From positions 1,179,501 through 1,243,500 of the forward strand of contig JAWHQI010000201.1 of the NCBI GenBank assembly GCA_033032865.1: DNA of 64,000 bases, read 5' to 3'. Under the pieces are notes generated by a model. It did not search any database. It was not told the origin of the DNA and worked only from the letters and a program-made list of their open reading frames with translations. Shown piece by piece: positions 31,021-42,737 of this stretch. The DNA comes from Dactylorhiza incarnata. Its lineage: Eukaryota; Streptophyta; Magnoliopsida; Asparagales; Orchidaceae. Within the stretch, counting starts at the first letter, position 1, and each line of letters opens with the position of its first letter. The position numbers and the translations under genes are program-made.

Positions 31021-31855
31021 TGTTTGCCCGGAAAACCGCTTCTCGGTTTGAACCATTATCAGACCGCTCGGACTCCTGGGCTAAGCCGCTGGGTCCTGGA
31101 ATCGGCGGTTCTCAGTTCAGGAAGGGCCAGGCCGGGCAGCCTGGTGTCATTTCCGGATCGCCCCCAAAGGGATAAGATCGTCAAAGAGCCAAGGCAAGAA
31201 GTTCATCCGCGGTCTCGGCCAGAAGGCCGCACGGGTTGTCCCATAGACACTCGAAGTTCCAGCCCCGAAGAACAGGCCGGGGCTCCAGATCGAAGGCTAT
31301 CCAAGTTACCTCTTGAAGATCGGCTAAGTCATGACCAGAAGGCAGACCGCGGCCTCAATCTCCAAACCGCGCGGTCTGTATTATTGACTTGGTCCCGGTG
31401 TCCTCAGCCGCAAGCAAGACAGGTCGGGAAGGCAGGCCGTCAGATCGCGCGGCCTCTTTCTTTTTCTTCTTTGTGTATCCCGTCACCGCCTGCCCGTTTC
31501 TCCTGTACCCGGGCAGGAGGTTATTTTATCCCTGCCCAATCGGGCAGGCCCCCAAGCCTATAAATAGGGGGCGGCACTGTTCACAAGACACGCACACTCG
31601 AATCCAAGAGCTCGCTTGTCTGAGCTCCGGTCTCGAGTTTCAAGTCTCGCGAACTGTTGACCGGCCGGCTTCTGCTTTCTCGCATTTGTAACCGCTACTT
31701 TTCAATAAAAGGAAAGCCCGTCGCAGGAGTGGCATTTGCCGCGACGGGCGAAGTCTGGCCTCGATCGCTGCTAGCGGTCTGAATTCTCTAACTAAATAGT
31801 AACTGATAGTCCGCAGCCTTCAATTTTCTTCGTAAGCGCACTTTTGAATCGAACA
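31021..31855 (+). repeat. Tat-A 3' LTR (835 bp)
   Basis: TGTTTGCCCG to GAATCGAACA, 830 of 835 positions equal to the 5' LTR by direct reading. TATA box at 31559-31566. Followed by the duplicated ATGCC and the rest of the element 1 3' LTR. Confidence 0.96.
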
Positions 31856-31860
31856 ATGCC

Positions 31861-32228
31861 TATTTTGAAGATCGTAGAGAATCTTTTCTTTACTTATACT
31901 AAACTTAGATATGTGCATACCATTTCTGGAAAGTCGATCTTCTTGCTCTTGTATGCTAAAATGAACCTGTTTTCCGCTGCGTATATATATAAAGTTTTCC
32001 TCTTGTGGATTTGTTGATTCACTGGACCGAGGGACACGGTCTTAATCTAAAAATATAAATTCTTTTATTTAACTCAATCATATTTATGTCTTTTATAAAA
32101 TAATCATAAGGAGTGTTTTGCCTGAGCGTCTGTAGTTGTCCCCTGCAGGACGTGGCATCATAGCGCGTATTTTCCCTTTGCTCTTATAATATTTATTAAA
32201 TTCGTGGGAAAATGTGGGTTGTGAGGCA
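31861..32228 (+). repeat. Element 1 3' LTR, right part
   Basis: Resumes TATTTTGAAGATCGTAGAG, matching about 5102 of the 5' LTR, through GCGTCTGTAGTTGTCCCC to AAAATGTGGGTTGTGAGGCA. The end departs from the expected GTTGTGACA. With the left part the LTR is about 3.93 kb, close to the 3902 bp of the 5' copy. Confidence 0.88.
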
Positions 32229-32906
32229 CAGATGGGGACTGGTCTACTGCATTTTAGAGAATGAGTTTACATACCATCAGGAGGCAGGATTTGGGATGAC
32301 AACATGACTGAGGCTCACTACAATAGGTATTCAGTGCACCAGGGTATCACCAAGATGACGGCGGACTTGAAGAGGACCATGTACTGGTCGGGCATGAAGA
32401 GGGACATCACTTACTTTGTGACCCACTGCGAGTCTTGCCAACTCGTGAAGGCGGAATGCAAGAGCCCGGCTGGATTGTTGCATCCACTCCCAGTGCCGGA
32501 GTGGAAATTCGACGATACAGCGATGGACTTTGTACACGGACTTCCCTGATCATATGCGGGGAATTATTTGATATGGGTGATCGTCGTTAGGTTCACTAAG
32601 GTGATTAGATTCTTTCAAGTCAGGAAGGACGCTCCGGTCGATGAATTGGTGCGGAGATTTGTGGAGCAATTTACGATACCACGACGTGCCTAAGACGATC
32701 ATGTCGGATCAGGATGGACGGTTTACGTCCAAAGAGTGGAGATCGGTCCAGGCTTATATGGGTACTCGGTTGACGTTCAGCACAAAGTTCCACCCACAGA
32801 CAGACGGGCAGACAGATCGTATTAACCGAACGCTGGAGGACTTATTATGCCTATGTTTTCTGGACCGCGGAGATCCTTGGAAGAGACTGTTGCCGCTGGT
32901 GGAGTT
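32229..32906 (+). pseudogene. Element 0: integrase remnant
   Basis: Continues the pol interrupted at 1563. The zinc domain reads EAHYNRYSVHQG...MYWSGMKRDITYFVTHCESCQ, then WKFDDTAMDFVHGLP, a stop, and further integrase in shifted frames (IWVIVVRFTKV, SDQDGRFTSKEW, HPQTDGQTDRINRT). The catalytic Glu position (usually QTER) reads Asp (QTDR). It ends at LVEF, where the LTR at 32907 was inserted. Confidence 0.86.
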
Positions 32907-34972
32907 TGTAACGCCCCAGAATTTCCTTATAATCTTCTAAGTGGGGTCATGGTAATATTAATAGTTTAAATACGAATTTATCGTTGTGTAGTGTAAATAT
33001 GAGAGGGGCGTTACCGTTTCAGAAGCGTTGTCATCGTCGTCCGGCGAATTATGTCTAGTTGGGGGCGTAAAGGAGGATATATGTATACATATGTAATTTA
33101 GCATGCCCAATTTTTTTTTTTGATATGATCATACTAATATAAATGTACACTAATACAGGTGTTCCTTTGGGTATGCATGCTTGATGTTTTTAGGAGTAGA
33201 ATTTTGTGTAGGATGTTACAATTATACCAATATATGTATATATATATATATTTATATATAAGAAATTTACTTATGCGAAATTATATACCTATATATTTAT
33301 ATTTCGTATGCATGCATTATACACTTATATGATGCAATGTATTGAGGATATATATATATATATGTATATTAGTGTTTGTATGAGGAGGGATATTAATGTT
33401 TATAAGTGAAGGAATTTATCCCTGGGGGCGGCAGTCTTCATTCTGGCATTTTCCCTTTTCCCCGTGCGAGTCTGGAGCGCTGCGAGGGTTTCGCCGGAGT
33501 CACCGGAAATTGAAGGGGGAGGCCGACATAGGGGTTATGGGAGGTTTTCGGGCCCTGTCTTTGTCGCCGGGGCTGGGCTACCAGTCGTACCTCGTCAAGC
33601 TTGCTGCGTTTTGGCGAGTCGCCGGTTGATTTGAGGCAAGAAAACCCTTCCCTCCTCTTTCCCCTCCCCTCTTTCCTTCAATTTAACTGAAATTGGTGGT
33701 GAGTATGGGGTAGGAAGCCCCTTCCTGATTGCTTGGTTCTACCTAGATTTATGCTGGAAATGGCCTGGATTCCCTTGGTTATACCTGCTGGATTTTTCTT
33801 GGGTTTTATGCTCGAAATTTCTGGACCTTTTTCTTGGTATTACCTACTAGTTGGTTACTCTTGCTTTTCCGAATCGTAAACAGTGGATAATCTTGCATCT
33901 CATTTAGAAATCGGGATGATTTACTTTTGGTTATACATGTTTGGTCTATTGGAAATTCTGGATGGATAAAAGTAGGGATGGTTAACCTTGCCTTTCATCT
34001 AGAAATCGGGGTGGATAAAAATGCATACCTCTATGCTTATATTGTGCATTTCCTTAGAGGTTTGGATAGCTAAATTATGCATATCTATGCAAATTCTACG
34101 CGATTCAATAGCGAAAAATTTGGTTGGTTTTACTGATTTGCACCCTTCACTAGTTAAAGTGAGATATTTCACTTTTTAATTGCATGCGATTAACTTGTTA
34201 AATTCTTCATATTTCTCTTATAGCGAGCTAAAAGTATGGATATTTTCTTTTGTTGGCTGAATTCCCTGAATCGTGCCCCTTTAATTCTTAGCGGTATTGG
34301 GAACCAAATCCAAAATTCCCTAGAAATTTAGCTTCCTATTTTCTATCGGGCTGGGGAAACTAGATGCTAAATTTCCTGGGAATTTCTCTTGTTAGTTCCT
34401 GAAGTTTTGGCAAAGTTATTAATTGTTAAACTTGGAGGTTATGTAGATGTATTTCAGTTTCGAGCTTTATAACCGCTTCAAATTATTGGCCGCTTTGCTC
34501 TATAGTAAAGTGAACAAATGCTATTATATGACTTTATACTTAAAGTGCAAATGCTAAAGTTTATTTCCGTGTATCAAATATAAGATCTTCCATGAGAGTC
34601 AAACCAAGCTTGTGGATGATGAGTTTATGTTGGACATTGGTTTGGACTGGAGAGTGAGTGGACGTATGGGCCCTCACCACAGCGGCTTTGGACTGGAGAG
34701 TGAGTGGACGTATGGGCCCTCACCACACCAGCTTTGGACTGGAGAGTGAGTGGACGTATGGGCCCTCACCACAGTGGTTTTTTTGACTGGAGAGTGAGTG
34801 GACGTATGGGCCCTCACCGCAGCGGTTTTGGGACTGGAGAGTGGGTGGACGCATGGGCCCTCACCACAGTGGTTTTAGACTGGAGTGTGGACGGATATTG
34901 AGGCCCCCACCACAATTCTTTTAACTTATTATGCAGCGTCTTGGTTCAGCTTTCTTTACTCGTCGTGATGCC
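32907..34972 (+). repeat. Truncated chromovirus-type LTR
   Basis: Begins TGTAACGCCCCAGAATTTCC inside the integrase of element 0. It contains TA-rich microsatellites (about 33237-33365), a GC-rich central part (33420-33630), a T-rich stretch, and a 46-48 bp tandem array. No primer site or internal region follows; at about 34972 it meets an opposite-strand LTR. It is a fragment of an otherwise absent element, or a solo LTR cut at its end. No gene is supported. Confidence 0.75.
34644..34912. repeat. 46-48 bp tandem array
   Basis: Five full units and a decayed sixth, each starting GGACTGGAGAGTGAGTGGAC and containing GTATGGGCCCTCACCACAG. Starts at 34644, 34690, 34736, about 34784, 34831 and 34877. 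A repetitive small frame over it (RVSGRMGPH repeats) is translation of the array. Confidence 0.95.
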
Positions 34973-35870
34973 ATGTTGTGATGCCACGTCGTGCAGGGGA
35001 CAACTGCAGACGCTCATGCAGCTTTAACTTCACACTTTTCTTTAGAAAGTCATGAACTTTATGTTGTAGAACGTAATTTAAGTTTAAGGTTTTCGTTTAC
35101 CGTGCCCCTTAGTTTAATGGATCAATTAGTCCATAAATAAGAAAGATTAGGTTTACGCAGCGGAAAATACAAAATTTACTTCAATTCACCTTATATGAGC
35201 ATGATGAACTAACCAACATTCTAATGATATTAAAAAAATTCTATATTTAGTATAAGTAAAAAAAGAGTTCTTTCACGAGTTTCAAAATAGAAGGATAACA
35301 GTTTTAAAATAGATGTCATGTATGAAGAATTATGCAGTTTTGTATATAAAGTAACTACCATGCATCATAACATAAAACCTTCCCAGAGAGCAATTGAATA
35401 AATAGCAAACAACGATAGTAGCATATAAATAGCAAGAACAAGTCCAACATAAAAGAACTGAGGCTATGAGCGTCAACAGACTGACACAAACCCACAACCC
35501 TAACAAGTCTTGAAAAGAAAACAACAATCTATCTCTCAAAGCGAGAGTAAAAAAACAGCTGCTACAAGTCTGAAGAAACAAAACTCGGTCAGCTCCACCG
35601 GCTACTGGTCCGAACCTGAGACATTCAAATGAAAAGAATGCCTCAGCACAAAGACATAAAAATCAAAGAGTAAGAGAAAACTCCACGAAAGAGGGTTACC
35701 AACCCAATCAAGAATTGGTGTGAACATCAACAAAACCAACAAGGAAGTATTAGCATCCAATAGTAAAGAACGACTGACATAAATTGCGGTCAAAGTTGCA
35801 TTGCAACAACATTCAAAGGAAAGGTGCTGAGTTGCCCAAGAAGTGAATTCCTATCCCAGCCATAAAACAG

Positions 35871-36030
35871 TACTGAGGCGGAGGCATTATTTCCAACCAA
35901 CCGTCAGACCAAAACATCTGAGGCACAAAAGCACTGTGGCAGGGGTTGCAGCCCACCAACCAACAATGTACAGGTACTGAGGCAGAGGCATTCGTTCTAA
36001 CCAACCATCAGACCAAAACATCCGACTGGA
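35871..36030. repeat. 104-bp duplication in the element 4 LTR
   Basis: TACTGAGGCGGAGGCATT...AACCAACCGTCAGACC at 35871 recurs at 35975 as TACTGAGGCAGAGGCATT...AACCAACCATCAGACC. It occupies the same LTR position as the arrays at 4290 and 11270. Confidence 0.85.
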
Positions 36031-36109
36031 ATAGAGGTTCACAAAAATCATGACCAAAACAGACACCACAGAAAAACCCGGAAACAATTCCAAGGGAAAC
36101 CCAAACTTA

Positions 36110-36400
36110 CGGCAAATTCATCGAAATACATTCGACAAACCCAAGAAATATCAACGAATTCGTCGAAATACTTTCGACGAATTACAAGAACACTCGGCGA
36201 AATCTCTAACAAAGACATTCGACGAAAATCGACGAACCACCTTAACTACCCGTCGGGATCCTAAAACTATTTCGACGAATTCCTAGACTGCTTCGGCGAA
36301 ATCACGCGGAAGGAATTCTACTTAAGGATATTTCGACGAATCTATTTAAGGGCATTTCGGAGACATTATAAACGAGAGTAATTTGACGAATCTACAATAA
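36110..36400. repeat. TTCGACGAA array in the element 4 LTR
   Basis: About ten copies of ATTTCGACGAATT or close variants (TTCATCGAAATA, TTCGTCGAAATA, TTCGGCGAAATC) at irregular 15-45 bp spacing. It is positioned like the CCCGTCGATCGACGGG array in the element 1 LTR. Confidence 0.8.
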
Positions 36401-36974
36401 CTTGATGAATTTTATGGGATACGGGTCATTGGCAGAAAATGAATCTGAAAATATTTGTCTAAATAAGATATAAGTATAAAGAATGGTAAAGAACGAACAA
36501 TAACGAGGCAAGGGGGAAGAGTCCACCACTTGCCTCAAACCTTTCGAAGAAGACGACCTCCGACTCGCTCCACGTCGTAGATCGACCGCTAGAATACCTC
36601 GAGGATCGATCTCTGAAACTTTTGGGGCAAAAAAGAGGGTTAGGGATACCGTCTCTAACCTCAAAAATCTACGAAACTCGAAATACTTACAGCACACGCG
36701 AAGAGCTCGGCGAGAGCATTCCAAATCTATGCTCCGACGAAGATTTCGTGTTCCGGAGCTCCGGTGGAGGCAATCTGAAGGTTCACAGAAAGACGCTTCC
36801 GCTCTCAGTTCGCAAAAGTCGGGAAGAAAGAAGACGAACGGGGCTTTTCGGTTTTCTCACGGAGAAATAAGAGATTAACGTGTATATGTATATATATATA
36901 TGAATATCATAATATTAATAATAATAATAATAATAAAGATAATAATAATAATCATAATAATTACTATAGCTATT

Positions 36975-37200
36975 AACGGAGGAAAAGATTTCACGGGAGA
37001 AGTTAGGATTTCACGTGAAATGATTATTTCACGTGAAAGGGATTGAAGAAATATTTGGATTTCACCGGAAAGGAATTTGGATAATTGGATTTCACGTTGA
37101 ATGATTTGGATTTCACCTGAGGCTTTTGGAACAAGAAATGGATTTCGCGTAAGGTAGATGATTTCACGGGAAGGGAACGAATTTCATGAGAAATTATATA
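36975..37200. repeat. ATTTCACGTGAAAT array in the element 4 LTR
   Basis: About nine copies of GGATTTCACGTGAAAT or variants (ATTTCACGGGA, ATTTCACCGGAAA, ATTTCGCGTAAGG). Several are palindromic around CACGTG. It is positioned like the GTCGACT array in the element C LTR. Confidence 0.82.
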
Positions 37201-37682
37201 ATAAAATATTTTTTTTTAGCTGTAATAATACGTATAATATTAAAAATAATAATAATATTATGTTATCATCAAAAATCAATCGAACGTCGAAATCGACGAA
37301 ATTCGCACCGAAGGTGAACGGCGGCGCTACGAATCCAACAGCGAAGTCGGAATCAAAATCCGACGTACCGTTCTCGAGATATAAATTTCCGAAGTTTTAC
37401 GGCGATGGATAAATATATAAATCTTTGAAAATTCACCGAGGCTTTAATATCGCTCCGAACGCAACGAAACTTTGACAACCTTACAAAAATAAAATAGTCT
37501 AATTTCCTAACGTAAAATTTTCCAATTCCAGGTCGTTTCAAAATTTGGTCGACTTGACCGAACGGACACGAAAATGTGCAAACGACGGCGCACCGCTAAC
37601 TCCGCACTAACGTAACGCCCTTCGTCAAAAGGACGTCATCAATATATTTCCAAATAATAGCTGAAAATTCAGGGGCGTTACA

Positions 37683-37793
37683 GTCTCTCCCGCTAAAAAG
37701 AAGTTTCATCCCGAAACTTTGACAGATAGCTCGAATACAACACATAAAAGCGAGTAACTAAAAGCTACGAATGAAAACACTTACCAAAGAGGG
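37683..37793 (-). other. Element 4 3' end with polypurine tract
   Basis: On the minus strand: CGGGATGAAACTTC, then TTTTTAGCGGGAGAGAC directly before the LTR. The same run-up occurs in element 1. Confidence 0.8.
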
Positions 37794-40700
37794 CTAGGAG
37801 AAAAGATGAGGATGGGATGTCCTCATAACAGATTCCAGTTCCCAAGTCGCGCTCTCGACGTCTTGGTTTTGCCAAAGGACCTTGACCATAGGAATTGTCT
37901 TCTTTCGCAACACGCGATCCTGAACCTCTAGAACACGAACAGGTACTTCGACATAAGACATATTAAGTTGCAACTGGGGCACCGAGTCAAGGACATGACG
38001 ATCACTACGCACACATTTCTCAACTGGCTCACATGAAACACATCGTGAACACCTGGGAAAGAAGCAGGCAAAACCAGCCTATAAGCTGACACTCCGGTGC
38101 GCTCAACAACCTGGAAAGATCCCACATACTGGGGATCTAACTTGTGGTTCCTTCCAAATCTCTTAACACCTGGCATCGGAGAAACCTTCAGAAAAACCAT
38201 GTCCCCAACTGCAAACTCCAGATCAACCCTTCTCTGATTAGCATAGTTTTCACAATGCTCCTTAGCGATGCGAAGCTTCTCACGGATATGCGTCACAGCA
38301 ACATTCATCTCTTCCAAGGCTTCTGGACCTAACAGCAGTCTCTCACCAACCTCGGCCCAAAACAGGGGTGTTCGACAACGCCTCCCATACAAAGCCTCAA
38401 AGGGGGCCAACTGCAAGCTCTCCTAATAACTGTCAAACTCCATCAGTCCAAGACGTTTATCCCAAGCTCCACCATGATCCAAAATATAACATCTGATCAT
38501 ATCTTCCAAAATCTGATTTACTCTTTCCGTCTGACCATTAATCTGAGGGTCGTACATGGTATAGTATCTAAGGTCAGTGCCCAAAGCTCGCTGCAAACTC
38601 TGCCAGAAACGAGACTTTTACATGGAATCTCGATCCGACAAACTACTTACTGGCACACCATGCAATCTAATGACTTCATCCAAATAAAGCTCTTCTTTTT
38701 TTCCATAGAATAACCAATCTTAAAAGGCACAAAGTGAGCACACTTTGTCAATCTGTCAAGTATAACCCACACAGAATCATGCCCTCTAGGAGATTTCGGC
38801 AAACCGGTAATGAAGTCTATATAAATACTCTCCTACTTACAGCTTAGAATATCCAAAGGGTTTAATTTACCTTCAGGTCTCTTATGATCTGCCTTAACAC
38901 GATGGCAAGTAAAACACTCTGAAACGTACTTAGCTATATCATTCTTCATACCTGACCACCAAACAATTTGCTTCAGGTCCTTATACATCTTTGTGGAGTC
39001 ATGATGATAAGAAATACTAGAATCATGCGCTTCAAAACAGATCTTTGTTCGAATATCCTTAATCGCAGGAATACAATACCTACCCCGATACTTCAAAGTG
39101 TCTTTATCATCAATTGAAAAATCTGGTAGTTCGCCTTTTTCAGTTCTATTCCGGAGGTGCTGCAAATTAGGATCTTCCTTCTGATGCAGTCTTGCAAGGG
39201 TAATCCAAGAAGGCTCTTCAACTTCTATACTCGAAGGCGCAGCACTACTATCGACTGAGATATCCATCAACATAAACTCCTCCATTAAGGACTGCACATA
39301 AAGGTTGAAGACCTGCGCGGTCTTTCTACTCAGGGCATCGACCACCACATTAGCCTTACCCGGATGATACAGGATATCCACTTCATAATCCGCAACATAC
39401 TCCAATCATCTGCGCTAGCGCAAATTCAATTCTTTCTGGGTAAAGACATACTTCAAACTCTTGTGATCCGTAAAGATCTTGTATGACACTACATATAACA
39501 GATGTCTCCAAAGCTTTAAAGCATAAATTACTGCCGCAAACTCTAAGTCATGCGTAGGGTAATTCCTTTCATGAACTTTCAGTTGTCTCGATCCATACGC
39601 GATCACCTTTCCTTCTTGCATCAAAACACAACCAAGACCAACGCGAGATGCGTCCACATAAACGGCATACTCTACTCCTTCGATCGGTAAAGCCAAAATA
39701 AGAGCGGTGCACAACTTCCTTTTCAATTCTAGAAAGGCTTCCTCACACTTATCGCTCCAAACGAATGCTTCATTCTTCCTCAGAGGTGCCGACAGCACCA
39801 AAAATCCTTGCACAAATCTTCTATAATAACCTACCAACCCTAAGAAACTCCTAATCTCCTTAGGCGTTGTAGGCGTCTTCCAATCCAAAGCAGCAGAAAT
39901 CTTTGCTGGGTCTACAGAAATTCCATCCTTTCCCACTACATGACCCAAGAAAGACACTTACGAAAGCCATAATTCGTACTTATTCAATTTCTCATACAAC
40001 TTGTGCTCTCTTAGAGTAGACAATACTAAGCGCAAGTGCGTAGCATGCTCCTCAGCACTACTTGAATACACCAACACATCATCTATGAAAACTACTACGA
40101 AATGGTCTAAGAAGTCTTTGAACACCCGATTCATCATATCCATAAACGCAGAGGGTGCATTTGTCAAACCAAATGGCATCACAAGAAATTCAAAATGACC
40201 ATAACAGGAACGAAAGGCAGTTCGAGGAACGTCCAACTCATGGATCCTTAACTGATGGTAACTTGAACGAAGATCGATCTTCGAAAACACCGAACTACCA
40301 CGCAACTGATCAAACAAATCATCGGTTCGCGACAATGGATATCTTTTCTTTATGGTTACCTTATTCAACTCCCTATAGTCTATGCACAACCTCATTGAAC
40401 CCTCCTTCTTTTTCACGAACAACACTAGAGCACCCCAGGGCGAAGAACTCGGCCTACTGAATCCACACTGCAATAATTCATCTAACTGGGTACGCAACTC
40501 TTCCAGCTCATGCGGGGCCATACGGTACGGTGCCTTAGCAATAGGACGAGTACCATGCTCAAGATCAATGACAAACTCCACATCTCTCTCAGGAGGAAGA
40601 CCAGGAAGACTAACAGGGAAAACATCCAGAAACATTCGCACCACAGGAACATCCTCGATACACTGCAAACCACTAACAGTTTCAAACACAGAAACAAAGT

Positions 40701-41180
40701 AAGTAAAACGTCCAGAATCTAAAAGTTTCCGAGCACATACCGCAGAAATAATCGGGGAATCCTGCCGTGGAAAGCCATACATACTCATGGGTTGACCGTT
40801 GTCCATCTTGAAGTCCAAACGTTTAACCTTGCATTGGATAACCGCATCATATCTGGACAACCATTCCATGCCCAAAATCACATCAAAATCTTACAAGTCT
40901 AGCACCTTTAAATCAGCAAAAGCTAAGAAGTCACCTAGGAGGATAGGGCAATTCTTGATACCCTGGTTCGACACCACGAAGTCACCAGAAGGAAACTTAA
41001 CGCGAAACACATCGCCAATCTAATCGAGGATCAAACGATGATGCTCTACAAAAGTCCTAGCCACGAACGAGTTGGTAGTACCAGAATCGAAAAGGACACG
41101 CACCCAACAGTTCTTTACCTTAAATTCTTCTATAAAAATTGGAAACATAACTAGCCGAACAGAAATTGAGACTAAAGATG
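37794..41180 (-). pseudogene. Element 4 pol remnant: protease to chromodomain
   Basis: Minus strand, in order. Protease at about 41100 (VLFDSGTTNSFVA, catalytic Asp kept) and [18 protein letters not shown] at 40881-39958 with FIDD ([12 protein letters not shown]). A stop at the join to [12 protein letters not shown] (tcg taa gtg). RNase H at 39957-39300 with [16 protein letters not shown] and FTDHKSLKY, broken by TAG after LNLR. Integrase zinc site EAHDSSISYH...CFTC; the core is in shifted frames. The C-terminal part is at 38416-37928. The chromodomain is at 38012-37794 (MVKVLWQNQD, ATWELESVMR). Several stops fit C-to-T changes at Gln codons. Confidence 0.9.
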
Positions 41181-41203
41181 AAGGCTAAGAATTAAATTAA
41201 GGT

Positions 41204-42437
41204 CTAACCTGAAATAACTTGGGTGGAATTCTGCGCTTCTTCCCTAGTCATCACATTCATCTTGTCGTTTCCTCTATCCTGATGCTGCGGCTGCGGAGGA
41301 GGCAAAGCCTGAAGTGGCACTGGATGTAAAGTAGGCTGGAAACGCGGGCATTTAGACTTAACGTGCCCCTTCTGTACGTACTGAAAACACACTTTATCTT
41401 TCGACCAACAATGGGCAATATCGTGCCCCTTTCGCTTACAAAAGTTACATGTCAAATCTTCTCTTGGAGCGCTCTGAATTGCCGACACTTGCTGCTGCTT
41501 CTTGGCTCCCAATCTCTTGAAGCATTTCTCGAATGGATGGCCAGGGCGACCACGGAAAATGAAAACTTCGCCACTCCTTTTCTTTGGAGCAGGGCCAGAT
41601 ACCTTGGGGCTTTCCCCCTCTTCGACCTTCCTCTTGTCCTTTCTCATCAACGCACCTCTATTCTTGGCATTGTCGATGGCCTCAAATTTCTGCGTTGCTT
41701 CTACTACTTCAGCATAGCTTTCAGATCTGTATGCGCTAGCCAATTGCTTAACGTCGCTACGAAGTCCTCCAAGAAAACGCTTCACTATCCCTGATTCTGA
41801 AGCTACTAAATCTAGAGCATATCTGCTCAGCTTACTGAATTCAACCTCATACTCACTAACCGTGAGTTGCCTCTACTTCAGGTACAGAAAATCATTCATC
41901 AGACGGTCTTGCTCGACCGACAGCAGAAACTTCTTTAACACCATTGCCTTAAACGACTCCCACGAACATCCGCCTACAAGGCTTTCTCTCTCCCTAACCA
42001 CCAGCTTTAGCAAGTCCCTTTAGCTGGTAAGCGGAGACCATCACCTTTTGGTCCGCAGAGATTCCTGAGTACGCGAACATCTCTTCAATGGCGACTAGCC
42101 AGTCATCCAACGCCATGAAATCAGCTCTTCCATCATACGTACAAGGTCCTAATCTTTGGAAGTGAGATATGAAGTTCATCTCTGGTGGTAGCAGAACTGG
42201 AGGCATCAAAGGAGCGGGAGGAACAGGCACAGTCTGACCCACTACAGGGTCCTGCACCACAGGCTGTTGCACGGCGGCTGCAGCCATCAATGCCTGAATC
42301 TGCGATTGCATCGCAACTAACTTCCTGGACAGAGCCTCATTACTTTGTCGCAGACTCTCAATCACAGCTTCACTCTGCGCCCCTAAAGATTCACCCTCCA
42401 ATTGGGGATTCGACCTCGTCGTAACACGCCTCAACGA
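41204..42437 (-). pseudogene. Element 4 gag remnant
   Basis: Start MSLRRVTTRSNPQLEGESLG at 42437, chosen by match to element 1. It is followed by a Pro-rich linker, the capsid start (HFQRLGPCTYDGRADFMALDDWL), frameshifts between about 41994 and 41786, then FLGGLRSDVKQLASAYRSES, a Lys/Glu linker and zinc units CKRKGHDIAHC (inside CNFC...), CFQYVQKGHVKSKC and CFKRLG. One knuckle reads IFRGRPGHPFEKC, with Cys residues lost. Structural protein gene, no longer functional. It shows what the gag of element 1 lost. Confidence 0.87.
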
Positions 42438-42737
42438 CATATCAATAAATACGAACAAACGACTCATCAAAACCCTAGTTTGGAACTAGAACTACACAAC
42501 TCAGCTCGAACCGAACAGAAAAAGACACTTGCTCTAGCTACTACCTTGCTCTGGGATTTTATACAAATGATGTTATGCTTTAACTTGGGATGATAAGCTA
42601 CCATAATTTGACTCTTGTTCATGTCACATGGATGTATGGATGTTTAAACCTTCTTTTCAAATCATGTGTGTACAAGTGTCAGCATGCAAATCTTTAGCTT
42701 GGCACGGGTGCTTTATGCGATGTTATGATATGTATGG
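42438..42737 (-). other. Element 4 leader fragment
   Basis: Untranslated leader homologous to 5880-6167 of element 1 (shared GTGCCAAG, CTTGTACACACATGATTTGAA, GAGCAAGGTA, GCAAGAGCAAGT). It is cut at 42737 by the Tat-B LTR; TATGG at 42733-42737 should be the left target duplication, its partner lying outside the window. Confidence 0.82.

Larger units (their letters stand above)
18014..31855 (+). mobile_element. Tat-A: complete young Ty3/gypsy Tat-lineage element (13.8 kb)
   Basis: Perfect 5-bp duplication ATGCC (18009-18013 and 31856-31860) and two 835-bp LTRs with five differences, all transitions. One uninterrupted gag-pol frame (18900-24518) includes the extra archaeal-type RNase H known from the Tat lineage. 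A 6.5-kb region between pol and the 3' LTR holds tandem repeats and two antisense spliced genes. Extra antisense frames in this position are known from other Tat elements such as maize Grande. It is the youngest insertion here, in line with its place inside element 1. It is the only element in the window whose coding region looks intact. Confidence 0.95.
1564..32228 (+). mobile_element. Element 1: chromovirus with 3.9-kb LTRs, internally deleted, host of two insertions
   Basis: This LTR retrotransposon sits inside the pol of element 0. The 5' LTR is 1564-5465. The 3' LTR starts at 14449, is split by Tat-A, and ends near 32228. The internal part keeps a primer site, the gag ends, a protease piece and the front of RT. 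The gag capsid, most of RT, RNase H and integrase are missing. The target-site duplication is imperfect: GCAGA at 1559-1563 on the left and CAGA at 32229-32232 on the right, with an altered LTR end GGCA instead of GACA. The two LTRs differ far more than those of Tat-A, so this is an old insertion. Confidence 0.88.
34973..37682 (-). repeat. Element 4 3' LTR, truncated (about 2.7 kb)
   Basis: On the minus strand it starts TGTAACGCCCCTGAATTTTC at 37682 and follows the element 1 and C LTR order: TA-rich part, repeat array, GGAGCTCCGG segment (about 36760), second array, third array, then GCGTCTGCAGTTGTCCCC near 35000. It stops near GTGGCATCACAAC, about 70 bases short of the expected end. No gene in it. 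Confidence 0.87.
34973..42737 (-). mobile_element. Element 4: minus-strand chromovirus, decayed and interrupted
   Basis: Order on the minus strand: leader (42737-42438), gag, protease, RT, RNase H, integrase, chromodomain, polypurine tract, 3' LTR. The 3' LTR is cut at about 34973. The leader is broken at 42737 by Tat-B, so the 5' LTR and primer site must lie beyond the window's right end unless deleted. It is close to element C in pol and to element 1 in gag and leader, which allowed the boundaries of those two to be checked. Confidence 0.88.

Noticed and set aside
33396..33629. 77-codon frame in the truncated LTR
   Set aside because: GC-rich LTR core, no domain; equivalent to the conserved non-coding segment with GGAGCTCCGG in other LTRs here.
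34704..34901. Frame with RVSGRMGPH repeats
   Set aside because: Reading of the 46-48 bp tandem array; start and stop fall at the array edges.
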